Below, one piece after another: positions 45,378 to 53,698 of a stretch of DNA of 64,000 nt. The translations under genes and the position numbers were made by a program. Origin of the DNA: Paracoccus albus (lineage in GTDB: Bacteria; Pseudomonadota; Alphaproteobacteria; Rhodobacterales; Rhodobacteraceae); assembly GCF_027913035.1 (NCBI RefSeq), contig NZ_CP115775.1:744001-808000 (forward strand), given 5' to 3'. Below the pieces are notes generated by a model. It was not told the origin of the DNA. It saw only the letters and a program-made list of their open reading frames with translations, and made no database searches. Within the stretch, counting starts at the first letter, position 1; every line of letters starts with the position of its first letter.

Positions 45378-46841
45378 TTACTGACCAAGTTGAGCCGGCT
45401 GATCGTTTTCGAGCGCGAGGCTTTCGTCGTACTCGAAGTTTTCTGCGGCTTCGATCTCTTCCTCGGTCAGCTCGCCGAGGATCAGATTCTCACCATCCAT
45501 GGTCACGCGGCTCATCGGGACGGCCACGTCGGTGTCACCGATATTAAGGAAGCCACCGTTCGAGAAGACAAGCTGCTGGCCATTGTCGGTGTTGATGATG
45601 GCTTCAGGTTCGCCCACATCCTCGCCATTCACATCGAGCACGTTCATGCCCAGAACGTCGCCTACGGTCAGAGCGGCTGTGTCTGCCGTGGCTTCCGCTT
45701 CCGCTTCGGCTTCGGCTTCGTCGACATTGGCCTCCTCTCCGTCTGCGGCGGCATCCGTGGTTCCGGCCTGACGCTGCTCGCGTTCTTCCATAGTTTCGAG
45801 TGTCACTTCGGGTTCACCCGAGACGGCGACCTCGATCGTGGGTTCTTCCGTCATGGTAACAGAAACATTGGCTTCCGCGCCGGTATAGGACAGCTGCGGC
45901 TCGGACTGCGTGACGCTTACCTGCGGTGCCTCTTCAGACTGCACCAAACGCACAACGGGTTGCTCGGCAGCAACTTCGACATCACCGTCCGCCGTTTGTA
46001 CCTCGCCACCATCGGCGGAAGCGTCAGCATCGACATCACCAGCTTCAGCGCCATCCTCTCCGACGCCGAGGTCAATGCTCAATTGAGGCTCAGCCTGGGT
46101 CACCGTGATCTCCGGCTCGCCCTGAACAACTTCGACCTGTGGATCGCGGGCGGCAACTGAAACTTCCGGGTCGCCCTGGAGCATATAGATACGCGGTGCA
46201 GGGATATCGACGCGAACGATGATCTCCGGGATCTCGACGGCGACTTGCGGCTGCTGCTGCTCTATTTCGATCTGGGTTGGTGCTTCTGTCACGCTGACTT
46301 CGGGCGACTGGGAGGTTACGGTAACCTCGGGCTGAGGTACACGAACGTCGACATTTGGCTCTGGAACGCTGACGACGGCTTCGCCTTCAACTTCGATATC
46401 CTGGGAAAGATCGACCTCTGCGGTAATTTCCTCTTCTGCGTCGGCTTCAGCAGTCGCGTCGGCCTCAGCAGTTGCGTCAGCTTCAGCGGTGGCGTCAGCG
46501 TCAGCGGTGGCGTCGGCGTCAGCGGTGGCATCCGCCTCTGCTGTTTCTGTTTCACTTGCCTCATCAGCCGCTGGCGCCGCGGAACTGGCAAGCGTTGCCT
46601 CGAAATCGGCGCATTCTGCGGCGATGTCGTTGTTGATCGCGTTCGCAATAGCGTCCGGGTCAACAGAATCGGCCGAGACTTCATTTTGGCTCAGCCACAT
46701 GCCAAGCGACTGACATTCCGCTGAACTGCCTTCGAGGGCTTCGGTGTTGACACGGATCTGCTGGGCCTGGCCCGCCACCGCGAAGCTGAGCGTCAAGGCA
46801 GTGCCAAGCAAAAGCGGGCGAATTGTCGTAGGGTTGGTCAT
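45378..46841 (-). CDS. Secreted acidic repeat protein with C-terminal PRC-barrel domain
   Basis: A 487-residue exported protein. Residues 1-27 form a signal peptide (cleavage near AGQAQ). Residues about 30-90 hold two to three Cys. About 97-140 is a low-complexity Ala/Asp/Glu/Thr repeat of the type DATAEADATA. About 145-365 is a string of short beta-like repeats (P-E-V-x-V pattern, for example GDPEVSVAARDPQVEVVQGE). A second Glu/Ala-rich spacer follows, then a PRC-barrel (VGDVLGMNVLDVNGEDVGEP). The protein has very many acidic residues. PRC-barrels bind partners or membranes; the repeats may form an extended surface rod. The ribosome site is AAGGAG. Confidence 0.82.
   Translation of the reverse strand: MTNPTTIRPLLLGTALTLSFAVAGQAQQIRVNTEALEGSSAECQSLGMWLSQNEVSADSVDPDAIANAINNDIAAECADFEATLASSAAPAADEASETETAEADATADADATADADATAEADATAEADATAEADAEEEITAEVDLSQDIEVEGEAVVSVPEPNVDVRVPQPEVTVTSQSPEVSVTEAPTQIEIEQQQPQVAVEIPEIIVRVDIPAPRIYMLQGDPEVSVAARDPQVEVVQGEPEITVTQAEPQLSIDLGVGEDGAEAGDVDADASADGGEVQTADGDVEVAAEQPVVRLVQSEEAPQVSVTQSEPQLSYTGAEANVSVTMTEEPTIEVAVSGEPEVTLETMEEREQRQAGTTDAAADGEEANVDEAEAEAEAEATADTAALTVGDVLGMNVLDVNGEDVGEPEAIINTDNGQQLVFSNGGFLNIGDTDVAVPMSRVTMDGENLILGELTEEEIEAAENFEYDESLALENDQPAQLGQ
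46440..46545 (-). repeat. Coding tandem repeat (Ala-Asp/Glu-Ala-Thr)
   Basis: A near-perfect series of 18-base units encodes A-E-A-D-A-T or A-D-A-D-A-T about six times. Units differ mainly at third positions and GAA/GAT exchange. Repeats of this kind change length by slippage, so copy number probably varies between strains. Confidence 0.75.
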
Positions 46842-46894
46842 TCAAAGCTCCTTGATATTGGACATTGCTGGCCGGGATATGCTGGCCGACAAGG

Positions 46895-46911
46895 CCCTCT
46901 CGACGAGAGGG
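46895..46911. other. Perfect hairpin in the leader of the PRC-barrel gene
   Basis: CCCTCTC-GAC-GAGAGGG is a 7-bp perfect dyad 54 bases upstream of the start codon. The surrounding 263-base gap (46842-47104) has no gene. The dyad may stabilise the mRNA or be an operator. Confidence 0.4.
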
Positions 46912-47104
46912 AAGGACGGAACAGGATCCTTCAGACACGCTCCAGGATGCGTCCGCTGCGGGCACAAGCGATGCCCGAGGTGATCAGTCCAGGCGGCTTG
47001 TCCGTTGCCCCTGTCCCGACTACACAAGCTCGTGAAGGCGGTGGTCGTTCCTATAGTATTTGTTAGTCGCCCGCTGCGCTTAGCATCCGATGGCGGCGAT
47101 CAAC

Positions 47105-48358
47105 CTATCGGAGAAACAGCCGCGTACCGTCGTGCCCTGCGACTTCGCCATAAAGCAATGTGCCTTCGGGCATGTCTCGCTCAAAGCTGACCTCGGTGAA
47201 TTGCTCGGTCCGGCCAAGCCTTGGGCCCTCTGTCAGGACGCGGTGGGTGCGGCCGATCTGGGCGTTCAGATGGCGGTGCAGGGCCTCGTTTCCGGCGGCG
47301 CGAAGGCGGGCGGCGCGTTCCTTGATCACTTTGCCGTTCACAGCGGGCATTCTGGCGGCGGGGGTGCCCTGCCGCGCCGAGTAGGGGAAGACATGCAGGA
47401 AGGTCAGCCCGCAATCCTCAACCAGTTTCAGCGAGTTCTCGAACATCGCCTCGGTCTCGGTCGGGAAGCCCGCGATGATATCGGCGCCGAAGACGATCTC
47501 GGGGCGCAGGCGGCGGGCATCTTCGCAGAAGCGGATTGCATCGTCGCGCAGATGGCGGCGTCTCATACGCTTGAGGATCATGTCATCCCCGGCCTGAAGC
47601 GACAAATGCAGATGCGGCATCAGGCGCGGTTCGGTGGCGATGGCCTGCATGAGGTTCTCGTCCGCCTCGATCGAATCGATGGACGAAATCCGCAACCGGG
47701 GCAGATCCGGCACCAGTTTGAGGATGCGCATGACCAGATCGCCAAGGCGCGGCGTACTAGGCAGATCGGCCCCCCATGAGGTCAGGTCGACCCCGGTCAG
47801 AACGACCTCATTAAAGCCGCGATCGCGCAGGCGTTTGATCTGGTCGACGACGACACCCGCTGGGACGCTGCGCGAATTGCCCCGGCCATAAGGGATGATG
47901 CAGAAGGTGCAGCGGTGATCGCAGCCGTTCTGGACCTGCACATAGGCGCGGTGCCGGCCGAAGCCGTCGATCAGATGGCCGGCGGTTTCCTTAACGGACA
48001 TGATGTCGTCGACGATCACACGTTCGGTCTGTCCAATCAGGTCGGGTGTCAGGCCCGCCCATGTCTCTGGCCGCATCTTTTCGCTGTTGCCGACGACGCG
48101 CGTAACCTCTGGCATCGCGGCGAAGGTGTCGGGTTCGGTCTGGGCCGCGCAGCCGGTGACGATGACCGGCGCTCCGGGATTTTCGCGCGACAAGCGGCGG
48201 ATGTCCTGACGGGCCTTGCGCACGGCCTCGGCAGTCACGGCGCAGGTGTTCACGATCACCGCGCCCTGAAGCCCTGCGGCCTCGGCCATCTCTCGCATCG
48301 CCTCTGATTCATAGGCGTTCAGGCGGCAGCCATGGGTGGAAAATACCGGCGCACTCAT
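47105..48358 (-). CDS. mtaB: tRNA (N6-threonylcarbamoyladenosine37-C2)-methylthiotransferase
   Basis: A 417-residue radical-SAM methylthiotransferase of the MtaB subgroup, which modifies t6A37 to ms2t6A in tRNA for ANN codons. The N-terminal cluster cysteines are in STHGCRLNAYESE, IVNTCAVTAEAV and IVTGCAAQTEPD. The radical-SAM triad is QVQNGCDHRCTFCIIPYGRG near residue 150. The C-terminal TRAM-like domain includes MPEGTLLYGEVAGHDG. The first motif H-G-C-R-L-N separates MtaB from MiaB and RimO. Its ATG overlaps the dapF stop by four bases. A tRNA-Lys(UUU), a known MtaB-type substrate, lies about 0.9 kb away. Confidence 0.92.
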   Translation of the reverse strand: MSAPVFSTHGCRLNAYESEAMREMAEAAGLQGAVIVNTCAVTAEAVRKARQDIRRLSRENPGAPVIVTGCAAQTEPDTFAAMPEVTRVVGNSEKMRPETWAGLTPDLIGQTERVIVDDIMSVKETAGHLIDGFGRHRAYVQVQNGCDHRCTFCIIPYGRGNSRSVPAGVVVDQIKRLRDRGFNEVVLTGVDLTSWGADLPSTPRLGDLVMRILKLVPDLPRLRISSIDSIEADENLMQAIATEPRLMPHLHLSLQAGDDMILKRMRRRHLRDDAIRFCEDARRLRPEIVFGADIIAGFPTETEAMFENSLKLVEDCGLTFLHVFPYSARQGTPAARMPAVNGKVIKERAARLRAAGNEALHRHLNAQIGRTHRVLTEGPRLGRTEQFTEVSFERDMPEGTLLYGEVAGHDGTRLFLR

Positions 48359-49179
48359 CCCCGCCAGACCCCGTCAAAGACATGCGCGGTCGGCCCGGTC
48401 ATCCAAACCCCGTCCTCGCGCCAGTCGATCTGCAACTGCCCGCCCGGCACATTCACCGTAACCTTACGCCCTGTAAGGCCACGCCGCGCGGCCGCGACCG
48501 CGGCAGCACAGGAGCACGAGCCCGACGCCAGCGTCGGCCCGGTCCCGCGTTCCCAGATGCGCAGCTTGATTTCTTCGGATGACAGGATCTGCACGAACTC
48601 AACATTCGTGCGTTCGGGGTACAGCGGATGATGCTCGTGCTCCGCCCCGCAGCGATCAAGGTCGACTGATTCGACGTCCTCAACGAAAAAGGTCATATGC
48701 GGATTGCCCATCCCGGTCGCGACGGGATCACCGGCGATCGGGAGATGGTCAATATCGATATCCTCCGCCAGCGGAATCGATTTCCAATCCAGAACTGGCG
48801 CACCCATATTGACCCGGGTCAGTCCGCCGCCCGCATCCTCGGCCAGCAGAACGGCATGATCCGTGCGCAATTGCAGGTGATTTTTGCCGGAGCCTTCCAT
48901 CAAAAACCGCGCAATACAGCGCGTGGCGTTCCCGCAGGCGGCCGACCGCGAACCGTCATTGTTAAAGAACACCAAGCGCGCATCCGCTGCTTCGTCGTGG
49001 TCGATTGTGGCGAGTTGATCGAACCCGACGCCGAAATTCCTGTCAGCAATGGCTGCGATTGTCGCCGCATCGGGCGTCTCGACCCCATGACGAAGGTCGA
49101 TGATGACGAAATCATTGCCGAGCCCATGCATCTTCATGAAGGGCAGGCCGGGGGTGCGGGCGTGTTCCATGCCCGCCAT
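48355..49179 (-). CDS. dapF: Diaminopimelate epimerase
   Basis: A 274-residue DapF that interconverts LL- and meso-diaminopimelate for lysine and peptidoglycan synthesis. The two catalytic cysteines are in SAACGNATRCIARFLM and ASGSCSCAAAVAAAR. The N-terminal FMKMHGLGNDFVIID is intact. Several starts are possible; ATG 49179 (MAGMEH) with AGGCG six bases upstream is best, and the reading can extend to 49236. The first gene of an operon with mtaB, transcribed away from the tRNA. Confidence 0.95.
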   Translation of the reverse strand: MAGMEHARTPGLPFMKMHGLGNDFVIIDLRHGVETPDAATIAAIADRNFGVGFDQLATIDHDEAADARLVFFNNDGSRSAACGNATRCIARFLMEGSGKNHLQLRTDHAVLLAEDAGGGLTRVNMGAPVLDWKSIPLAEDIDIDHLPIAGDPVATGMGNPHMTFFVEDVESVDLDRCGAEHEHHPLYPERTNVEFVQILSSEEIKLRIWERGTGPTLASGSCSCAAAVAAARRGLTGRKVTVNVPGGQLQIDWREDGVWMTGPTAHVFDGVWRG

Positions 49180-49267
49180 ATAGTGCGCCTGAAAACTTTT
49201 CGCCAGATCGGTCTTTTTTGAGGTTGACGCCACCACGACGCAAAACTAGGAAAGCGCCCTGTGATGT

Positions 49268-49343
49268 GGGCCGTTAGCTCAGTTGGTAGAGCAACTGACT
49301 TTTAATCAGTGGGTCGCAGGTTCGAATCCTGCACGGCTCACCA
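49268..49343 (+). tRNA. tRNA-Lys (anticodon TTT), CCA encoded
   Basis: GGGCCGT pairs with ACGGCTC as acceptor stem (one G-U). The D-arm starts TAGCTCAGTTGGTAGAGC. The anticodon arm is ACTGA-CTTTTAA-TCAGT with TTT at the centre, and the T-arm is GCAGG-TTCGAAT-CCTGC. A genomic CCA ends it at 49343. The 3' half is the likely attachment site of the island, because the integrase gene ends five bases downstream. Confidence 0.97.
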
Positions 49344-49347
49344 CCTC

Positions 49348-50478
49348 TCATAAAATATCCTTTCCCTGTTTGGGTTTGGTGTCGGATTTGACGAACCTCT
49401 TGGGAAGGTTCGCCAAATTGCGGTCGCCATTCGGGCGGGCGATCAGTTTCTCAATCGCGGAATCGGCCATGCCTTCGCGGCCAGCGGCCTCGGTGTAGCG
49501 TTGCACGAGGGCCAGCGTTTTGTGGCCTGTGACCGCGCCGATCTCGTGCGCGGTGGCTCCGGCTTCGGCTAGACGTCGCGCGCAAGCCTTGCGCAGCCCG
49601 TGGGCGGAACACTGAGGCAGCTCGGCCTCTTCGGTCCAACGCTGCATGAGATTGCCCAGCCCACCGGCAGAGCGCATGGTGCCTTTCTGGGTGGCCAGGA
49701 ATGGGCGGTCCTTCGGCAACTTGTCCAGAACCTCCGCCAGGTCCGGGTGGATTGGCACGGACACCAGAACACCGCCTGAGCGCTGCGTCTTCTGCCGCCG
49801 GTACTCGATCTTGCCGTTGCGGACGTTCTTCGGCCCCAGCTTCACTGCATCGACCCGCGCCGCGCCGGTGTAGAGCATCAGCGTCACCGCCGTATGTGCC
49901 AGCGTGCCGGGCCTGTAGACCTTGAAGAACTGCGCCAGTTCGTCCTCGTCCCACGTGTGGAACCCGTCACCGCCCACGCGAAACGGTTTCGTCGCGCGAG
50001 CCGGGTTATCGCCGCGCCAGTCCAGAGTGATCGCGAAATCCATCAACTGGATCAGCCGCTTGCGCAGGTTGTTTGCTGCGGTGGGTGTCTCGGCCTTCTC
50101 TGCGAGGATCGTCTGCACATGCCTCCGCTGCATCAATCGCACCGGCTTGTCGCCATGCTCTTCCCGGAACTTCTCGACGATCCCGCGATAAACCTTCTGC
50201 GTGCTGGGCGAGAGATCGAGAAACTCGGGTGAGCGATACCAAAGCGCCACAAGCTGGCTGACACTGTAAGGCTTTGTCCGGTCCGCCCCAATCAGCCCAC
50301 GCGTCTTGTGCCCGTTCACGGCGTCCTCATAGCGCCGAACAAAGTCCTCCGACGCGTAGTCGCTCCCCAACTCCGCCGAAAATCCACCCTTCCGGAATCG
50401 CCAACGCCGTTTCCCGTGCCGGTCGAAATAGGCCGTCGCGCCGGGAAACTGCTTTCGGCGTTTCACTGGCGATCCCAC
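49348..50478 (-). CDS. int: Tyrosine recombinase (integrase)
   Basis: A 376-residue site-specific recombinase. The catalytic residues are visible: Arg in YTGAARVDAVKL near 208, His and Arg in CSAHGLRKACARRL near 293-296, His in GAVTGHKTLALV near 319 and the nucleophile in VQRYTEAAG near 328. The N-terminal arm-binding part is basic. It reads toward the tRNA and stops five bases after its CCA, the usual tRNA-integrase layout. GTG 50478 is used here; GTG 50466, overlapping the preceding stop as GTGA, is equally plausible. It should catalyse integration at the tRNA. Confidence 0.92.
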   Translation of the reverse strand: MGSPVKRRKQFPGATAYFDRHGKRRWRFRKGGFSAELGSDYASEDFVRRYEDAVNGHKTRGLIGADRTKPYSVSQLVALWYRSPEFLDLSPSTQKVYRGIVEKFREEHGDKPVRLMQRRHVQTILAEKAETPTAANNLRKRLIQLMDFAITLDWRGDNPARATKPFRVGGDGFHTWDEDELAQFFKVYRPGTLAHTAVTLMLYTGAARVDAVKLGPKNVRNGKIEYRRQKTQRSGGVLVSVPIHPDLAEVLDKLPKDRPFLATQKGTMRSAGGLGNLMQRWTEEAELPQCSAHGLRKACARRLAEAGATAHEIGAVTGHKTLALVQRYTEAAGREGMADSAIEKLIARPNGDRNLANLPKRFVKSDTKPKQGKDIL

Positions 50479-50636
50479 GGGTTGTTGACCTCGTCCGTCT
50501 GCTTCTCGGTGCTGTATATCACGACCTTGCCGTCACGGCTGATCTCGGACCGCACGACGGGAATGCCCGCGTCCCTGTATGCTTTGAGGTAACGTGTCAG
50601 CTCTGTCTGCGTCAGCGACGCGCGGGGCATGGCCAT
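50463..50636 (-). CDS. Small conserved-looking ORF before the integrase, 57 residues
   Basis: ATG 50636 opens MAMPRASLTQTELTRYLKAY, then EISRDGKVVIYSTEKQTDEV and ends NPWDRQ. It has an AAAGGA ribosome site and runs into the integrase start. Its start helix (SLTQTELTRYLKAYRDAGI) and following strands resemble small hypothetical proteins I recall ahead of integrases in alphaproteobacterial islands. Function unknown; a recombination directionality helper is possible. It is shorter than most gene-finding cut-offs. Confidence 0.65.
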   Translation of the reverse strand: MAMPRASLTQTELTRYLKAYRDAGIPVVRSEISRDGKVVIYSTEKQTDEVNNPWDRQ

Positions 50637-50654
50637 GGTGTGTCCTTTACTCGA

Positions 50655-50879
50655 TCAATTCGCGCCCGAGGCCGCATCCGGCCCTTCGCTCACGGCTGCT
50701 TTAACTGTGAATTTCTCGACGTATCGCTCCCAAGCACCTTTTGGGATTTTGGGATTGCGGCGTCCTGGTGCGGTGAAAATGTGATCCAGCATGTCTTCGC
50801 GGATCAGGTAACGCACGTTGGACACGGGAATGCCCACGCGCTCGGCCAGTTCCTTGGGGGTTTCAAGCAGCTTTCCCAC
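50655..50879 (-). CDS. Excisionase/AlpA-like winged-HTH protein
   Basis: A 74-residue protein with one HTH: TPKELAERVGIPVSNVRYLI, then a wing RRNPKIPKGAWERYVEKF. This pattern is that of AlpA/Xis-like excisionases, which bend DNA at att sites and turn integrase toward excision. I start at GTG 50879 because a perfect AGGAGG lies six bases before it; a GTG 27 bases upstream lacks one. It is next to the integrase and on the same strand. Confidence 0.72.
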   Translation of the reverse strand: MGKLLETPKELAERVGIPVSNVRYLIREDMLDHIFTAPGRRNPKIPKGAWERYVEKFTVKAAVSEGPDAASGAN

Positions 50880-50989
50880 GCTTCGCCTCCTGTCGTCGTT
50901 GCTCACGAACTGACGCGAAAGAAATCGTTTTGCGTTCAGAATGAAACAAAACTACGCTGAAACTGCATGAATCAAGCGTGTCGCCATCG

Positions 50990-51022
50990 TTCGTATCTAT
51001 TTTTGATACAAATGACTACGAA
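50990..51022. promoter_or_regulatory. Nested inverted repeats in the XRE/excisionase gap
   Basis: TTCGTATC (50990-50997), GATAC (51005-51009) and TACGAA (51017-51022) form two nested inverted repeats in the divergent 176-base gap before the XRE regulator. They may be the XRE operator controlling both the regulator and the integrase side. Confidence 0.4.
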
Positions 51023-51055
51023 TGAGGTCAACACAAATACAAACGAAAGTTGAAC

Positions 51056-51490
51056 ATGGCTATTGTTGGCCTTGGACATCGCCTTGCGGCAGTACGGAAC
51101 ATGGCGCGACTCTCTCAGGAGGAGATGTCGCAAAAGCTGGGCATCAGTCGAAGCGCTTACCAGAACTACGAGCGTGGTCAGCGAGACTTGACCGCCCAAT
51201 TGCTTCTGAAAGTCTACGAGGAATTCGACGTCGATCCGCTCTGGATGCTCGATGGCGATACCGAGGACGGCAAAAACCGTAGACACGAACAGATCGCCTC
51301 GGCCAATCGAAAAATCGGCATAGCAGTCGAGCGCCGGATCATTGAACGCGGTCTGACCGTGACCCCCGAAAAAAAATGGGACGCCATCGATTTCCTCTTC
51401 GATGAGTTTCTCAACACCGACTCCTTTGCCAATGAAGGCGATGGGCCGGACACCACGAGAATTGACAGCGTATTGAGGTTGGTAAGTTGA
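51056..51490 (+). CDS. XRE family transcriptional regulator
   Basis: A 144-residue regulator. The N-terminal HTH_3 domain (about residues 3-60) reads LAAVRNMARLSQEEMSQKLG then ISRSAYQNYERGQRDLT, a phage Cro/CI type. The remaining 85 residues are charged and helical. Divergent from excisionase and integrase, it is placed like a phage or island repressor. Start ATG 51056; a TTG two codons earlier is possible. Its stop overlaps the next ATG (TGATG). Confidence 0.85.
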   Translation: MAIVGLGHRLAAVRNMARLSQEEMSQKLGISRSAYQNYERGQRDLTAQLLLKVYEEFDVDPLWMLDGDTEDGKNRRHEQIASANRKIGIAVERRIIERGLTVTPEKKWDAIDFLFDEFLNTDSFANEGDGPDTTRIDSVLRLVS

Positions 51491-52074
51491 TGTTGGACGA
51501 AGAACTCCGCGAAGACGTGGTAAATCTCCGCCCGCGCAAACTGCGCTTGGGTCATGGTGTTGAGCGCCTGCTTGAGGGTGTTGCCGGTGCAGAAAGCGAC
51601 CCCAAGAAGGCAGGGCGGGCCGATAGCTTGCGCCCGAAGGCCGATAGCGTCAATGCGGCCCGTTGCACAGGGTGTGGTCATGTCGAATATATCACGCGCG
51701 AATATTGTCGCTGCGGTCACTACCTTGCCGGCCAAATTGAAGACGAATACCTCGCATGGGAGCAAGGTCTCGCCGAAACCCATGAACGTCTTTCGACTGA
51801 AGCGGATCGCAAGCTGAAACCGTTCAGGGTCATGGCACTCGCAGCTCTTCCTTTCCTTATCTGGCCGCTCCTCTATCCTGTGCTCTTTGACGACTTCGGA
51901 TCTTTGAGCACCTGGCTCTGGATTCTGCCCGGAATCGCGATGTTCGGCCTTTTCGGCTTGATCCATGCATTTGTGACTGCCGAGCTCAACGACAGTGCTC
52001 AAGCTCTTGCAACCGCCAACTTCGAACAATTCCTTACTGAGCGCATTCGCGTACCGAGTAATAGCTGCACATGA
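51490..52074 (+). CDS. Zinc-ribbon membrane protein, unknown function
   Basis: A 194-residue protein. Residues 50-75 contain a zinc-ribbon-like pattern (ARCTGCGHVEYITREYCRCG: CxxC and CxC). Two hydrophobic helices follow (VMALAALPFLIWPLLYPVLF near 115-135 and LSTWLWILPGIAMFGLFGLI near 140-160), so it is probably anchored in the inner membrane with the ribbon in the cytoplasm. It is co-translated with the XRE regulator and lies just before the defence operon. No family recognised; it may be a sensor or effector of the system. Confidence 0.65.
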   Translation: MLDEELREDVVNLRPRKLRLGHGVERLLEGVAGAESDPKKAGRADSLRPKADSVNAARCTGCGHVEYITREYCRCGHYLAGQIEDEYLAWEQGLAETHERLSTEADRKLKPFRVMALAALPFLIWPLLYPVLFDDFGSLSTWLWILPGIAMFGLFGLIHAFVTAELNDSAQALATANFEQFLTERIRVPSNSCT

Positions 52075-52207
52075 CATTGCCCATTTTCTCCATTTCATCC
52101 CTCAACGCTTTGGTTCTGGGCAGTTTCTCTGCACTATTATGCCCCAGGAAGTTGTCACATGATCGGCTGGTCGCTCTTCGTTGCGGTCTTGGAGAAAGGA
52201 AGCCAAG

Positions 52208-53698
52208 GTGACGAAGCATATTGTTCGGGAGGTGGATGCAACACCCTATGCAGCATCTCTCATCGAGGGCCATCGCGACTTCGGCTACAACCTCGAGACT
52301 GCTCTCGCCGACATCATTGACAACGCCATAACCGCTGGCGCGCGCACGGTGGAACTGATCGCGGACACTGTCGCGGATGAGCCATGGATCGCGCTGTCAG
52401 ACGATGGTTCGGGCATGACGGAGACCGAACTGGTCGAAGCGATGCGTCTCGGGTCGAAGAACCCGACCGACGAGCGCGAGGCCGAAGACCTCGGTCGATT
52501 CGGCCTCGGCCTCAAGAGTGCCAGCTTCTCGCAGTGCCGAAGTCTGACGGTTCTGACGCGGCAAGACGGTCGAAGGTCCTGTGCGCGCTGGGACCTGGAT
52601 CGCGTCGCGAAACGGAACGACTGGAGCCTCGAACTCATCGAAAACCCCGAGGTCGTGACAGGCCATGACCTCCTCGCGGAGAGCGGAACGGTTGTCATCT
52701 GGGAGAAACTCGATCGCTTGAGTGGCGGTTACACCCATGACCGCGCTAAGCGGGCTGAGCATATGAACTCTGAGTTGTCCCGTGCCGAGCATCATCTGCG
52801 CTTGGTGTTTCACCGCTTCTTGGAGGGCGCCAAGCCACGGCTAAAACTGTCACTCAACGGTCGCCCGCTGAAACCCAACGATCCCATGGCAACGTCTCAT
52901 GCCGCCACGCAGAAGGACCCGGAGGAGGTGCTTCGCCTGCGTCAGGGTGACGTCCTGATCAGATGCCACACGCTTCCCCATCACAAGCGGATGAGCCGGG
53001 AAGAATGGGAAGAAATTGGCGGTCCTGATGGGCATCTGAAGGCCCAGGGCCTGTATGTCTACCGCGAGAAACGTCTCATCATCTCGGGGGGGTGGCTGGG
53101 CCTGGCGCGCCAAACCGAACTGACGAAACTCTGCCGTATAGCAGTCGATATCCCCAACACGATGGACGCCGAGTGGAAGATCGACGTCAAGAAGGCCTCG
53201 GCCCAGCTTCCCCCGGTGGTGCGTGAGCGCCTGAAGAAGGTGGTGGAAAGGTTCGTTGGCACATCCAAACGCACCTATCGCAGCAGAGGCCAAAAGCTGG
53301 TCGATGAGACCCGTTTTCCGATCTGGAATCGGGTGCAGAAGGATGGGCAGATCGTCTTCCGCCCCAACCTGGAGCACCCGGTCTTTCGAACCTATTCCGA
53401 TCAGTTGCCAGAAGAACTGCGAGAGGGTTTCGAACGTTGCCTGCGCATCGTTGGGTCTGGTCTGCCGATCGAGACGCTGCATGCTGAACTCGTCGGGAAC
53501 GCGGAAGCGGTCACAGCTGACGAGACTTCAGCAACCGACCTCGAAGAGTTGGTCTATTCCCTTGCAGTGACACTGATGGAAAACGGTGTGCCCTCCGAGG
53601 CTCTGTCGGACACGATGCAGAGCAACCCATTCTTGCGAGTACGGTGGGAAGCTGCCGCACCGATTCTGGAAGACTTTTTAAGGACACGAATTTCATGA
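52208..53698 (+). CDS. GHKL (MutL/MORC-like) ATPase of Mza-type defence system
   Basis: A 496-residue protein with an N-terminal GHKL ATPase. Motif N is ADIIDNAITAGARTVEL near residue 34, G1 is ALSDDGSGMTETEL near 63 and G2 is LGRFGLGLKSASFSQCR near 95. An S5-like domain follows. It resembles MutL/MORC-type ATPases described in restriction-modification islands (Iyer and colleagues, 2008, recalled). I start at GTG 52208 after AAGGAAG; the frame extends 27 bases upstream to a TTG. It begins the operon and its stop overlaps the Z1 start (ATGA). It probably uses ATP to clamp or remodel DNA. Confidence 0.85.
   Translation: MTKHIVREVDATPYAASLIEGHRDFGYNLETALADIIDNAITAGARTVELIADTVADEPWIALSDDGSGMTETELVEAMRLGSKNPTDEREAEDLGRFGLGLKSASFSQCRSLTVLTRQDGRRSCARWDLDRVAKRNDWSLELIENPEVVTGHDLLAESGTVVIWEKLDRLSGGYTHDRAKRAEHMNSELSRAEHHLRLVFHRFLEGAKPRLKLSLNGRPLKPNDPMATSHAATQKDPEEVLRLRQGDVLIRCHTLPHHKRMSREEWEEIGGPDGHLKAQGLYVYREKRLIISGGWLGLARQTELTKLCRIAVDIPNTMDAEWKIDVKKASAQLPPVVRERLKKVVERFVGTSKRTYRSRGQKLVDETRFPIWNRVQKDGQIVFRPNLEHPVFRTYSDQLPEELREGFERCLRIVGSGLPIETLHAELVGNAEAVTADETSATDLEELVYSLAVTLMENGVPSEALSDTMQSNPFLRVRWEAAAPILEDFLRTRIS

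Noticed and set aside
46440..46545. Possible CRISPR array
   Set aside because: The units are 18 bases, encode an Ala/Asp/Glu/Thr repeat in frame within a gene, and have no spacers. No cas gene is in the window.
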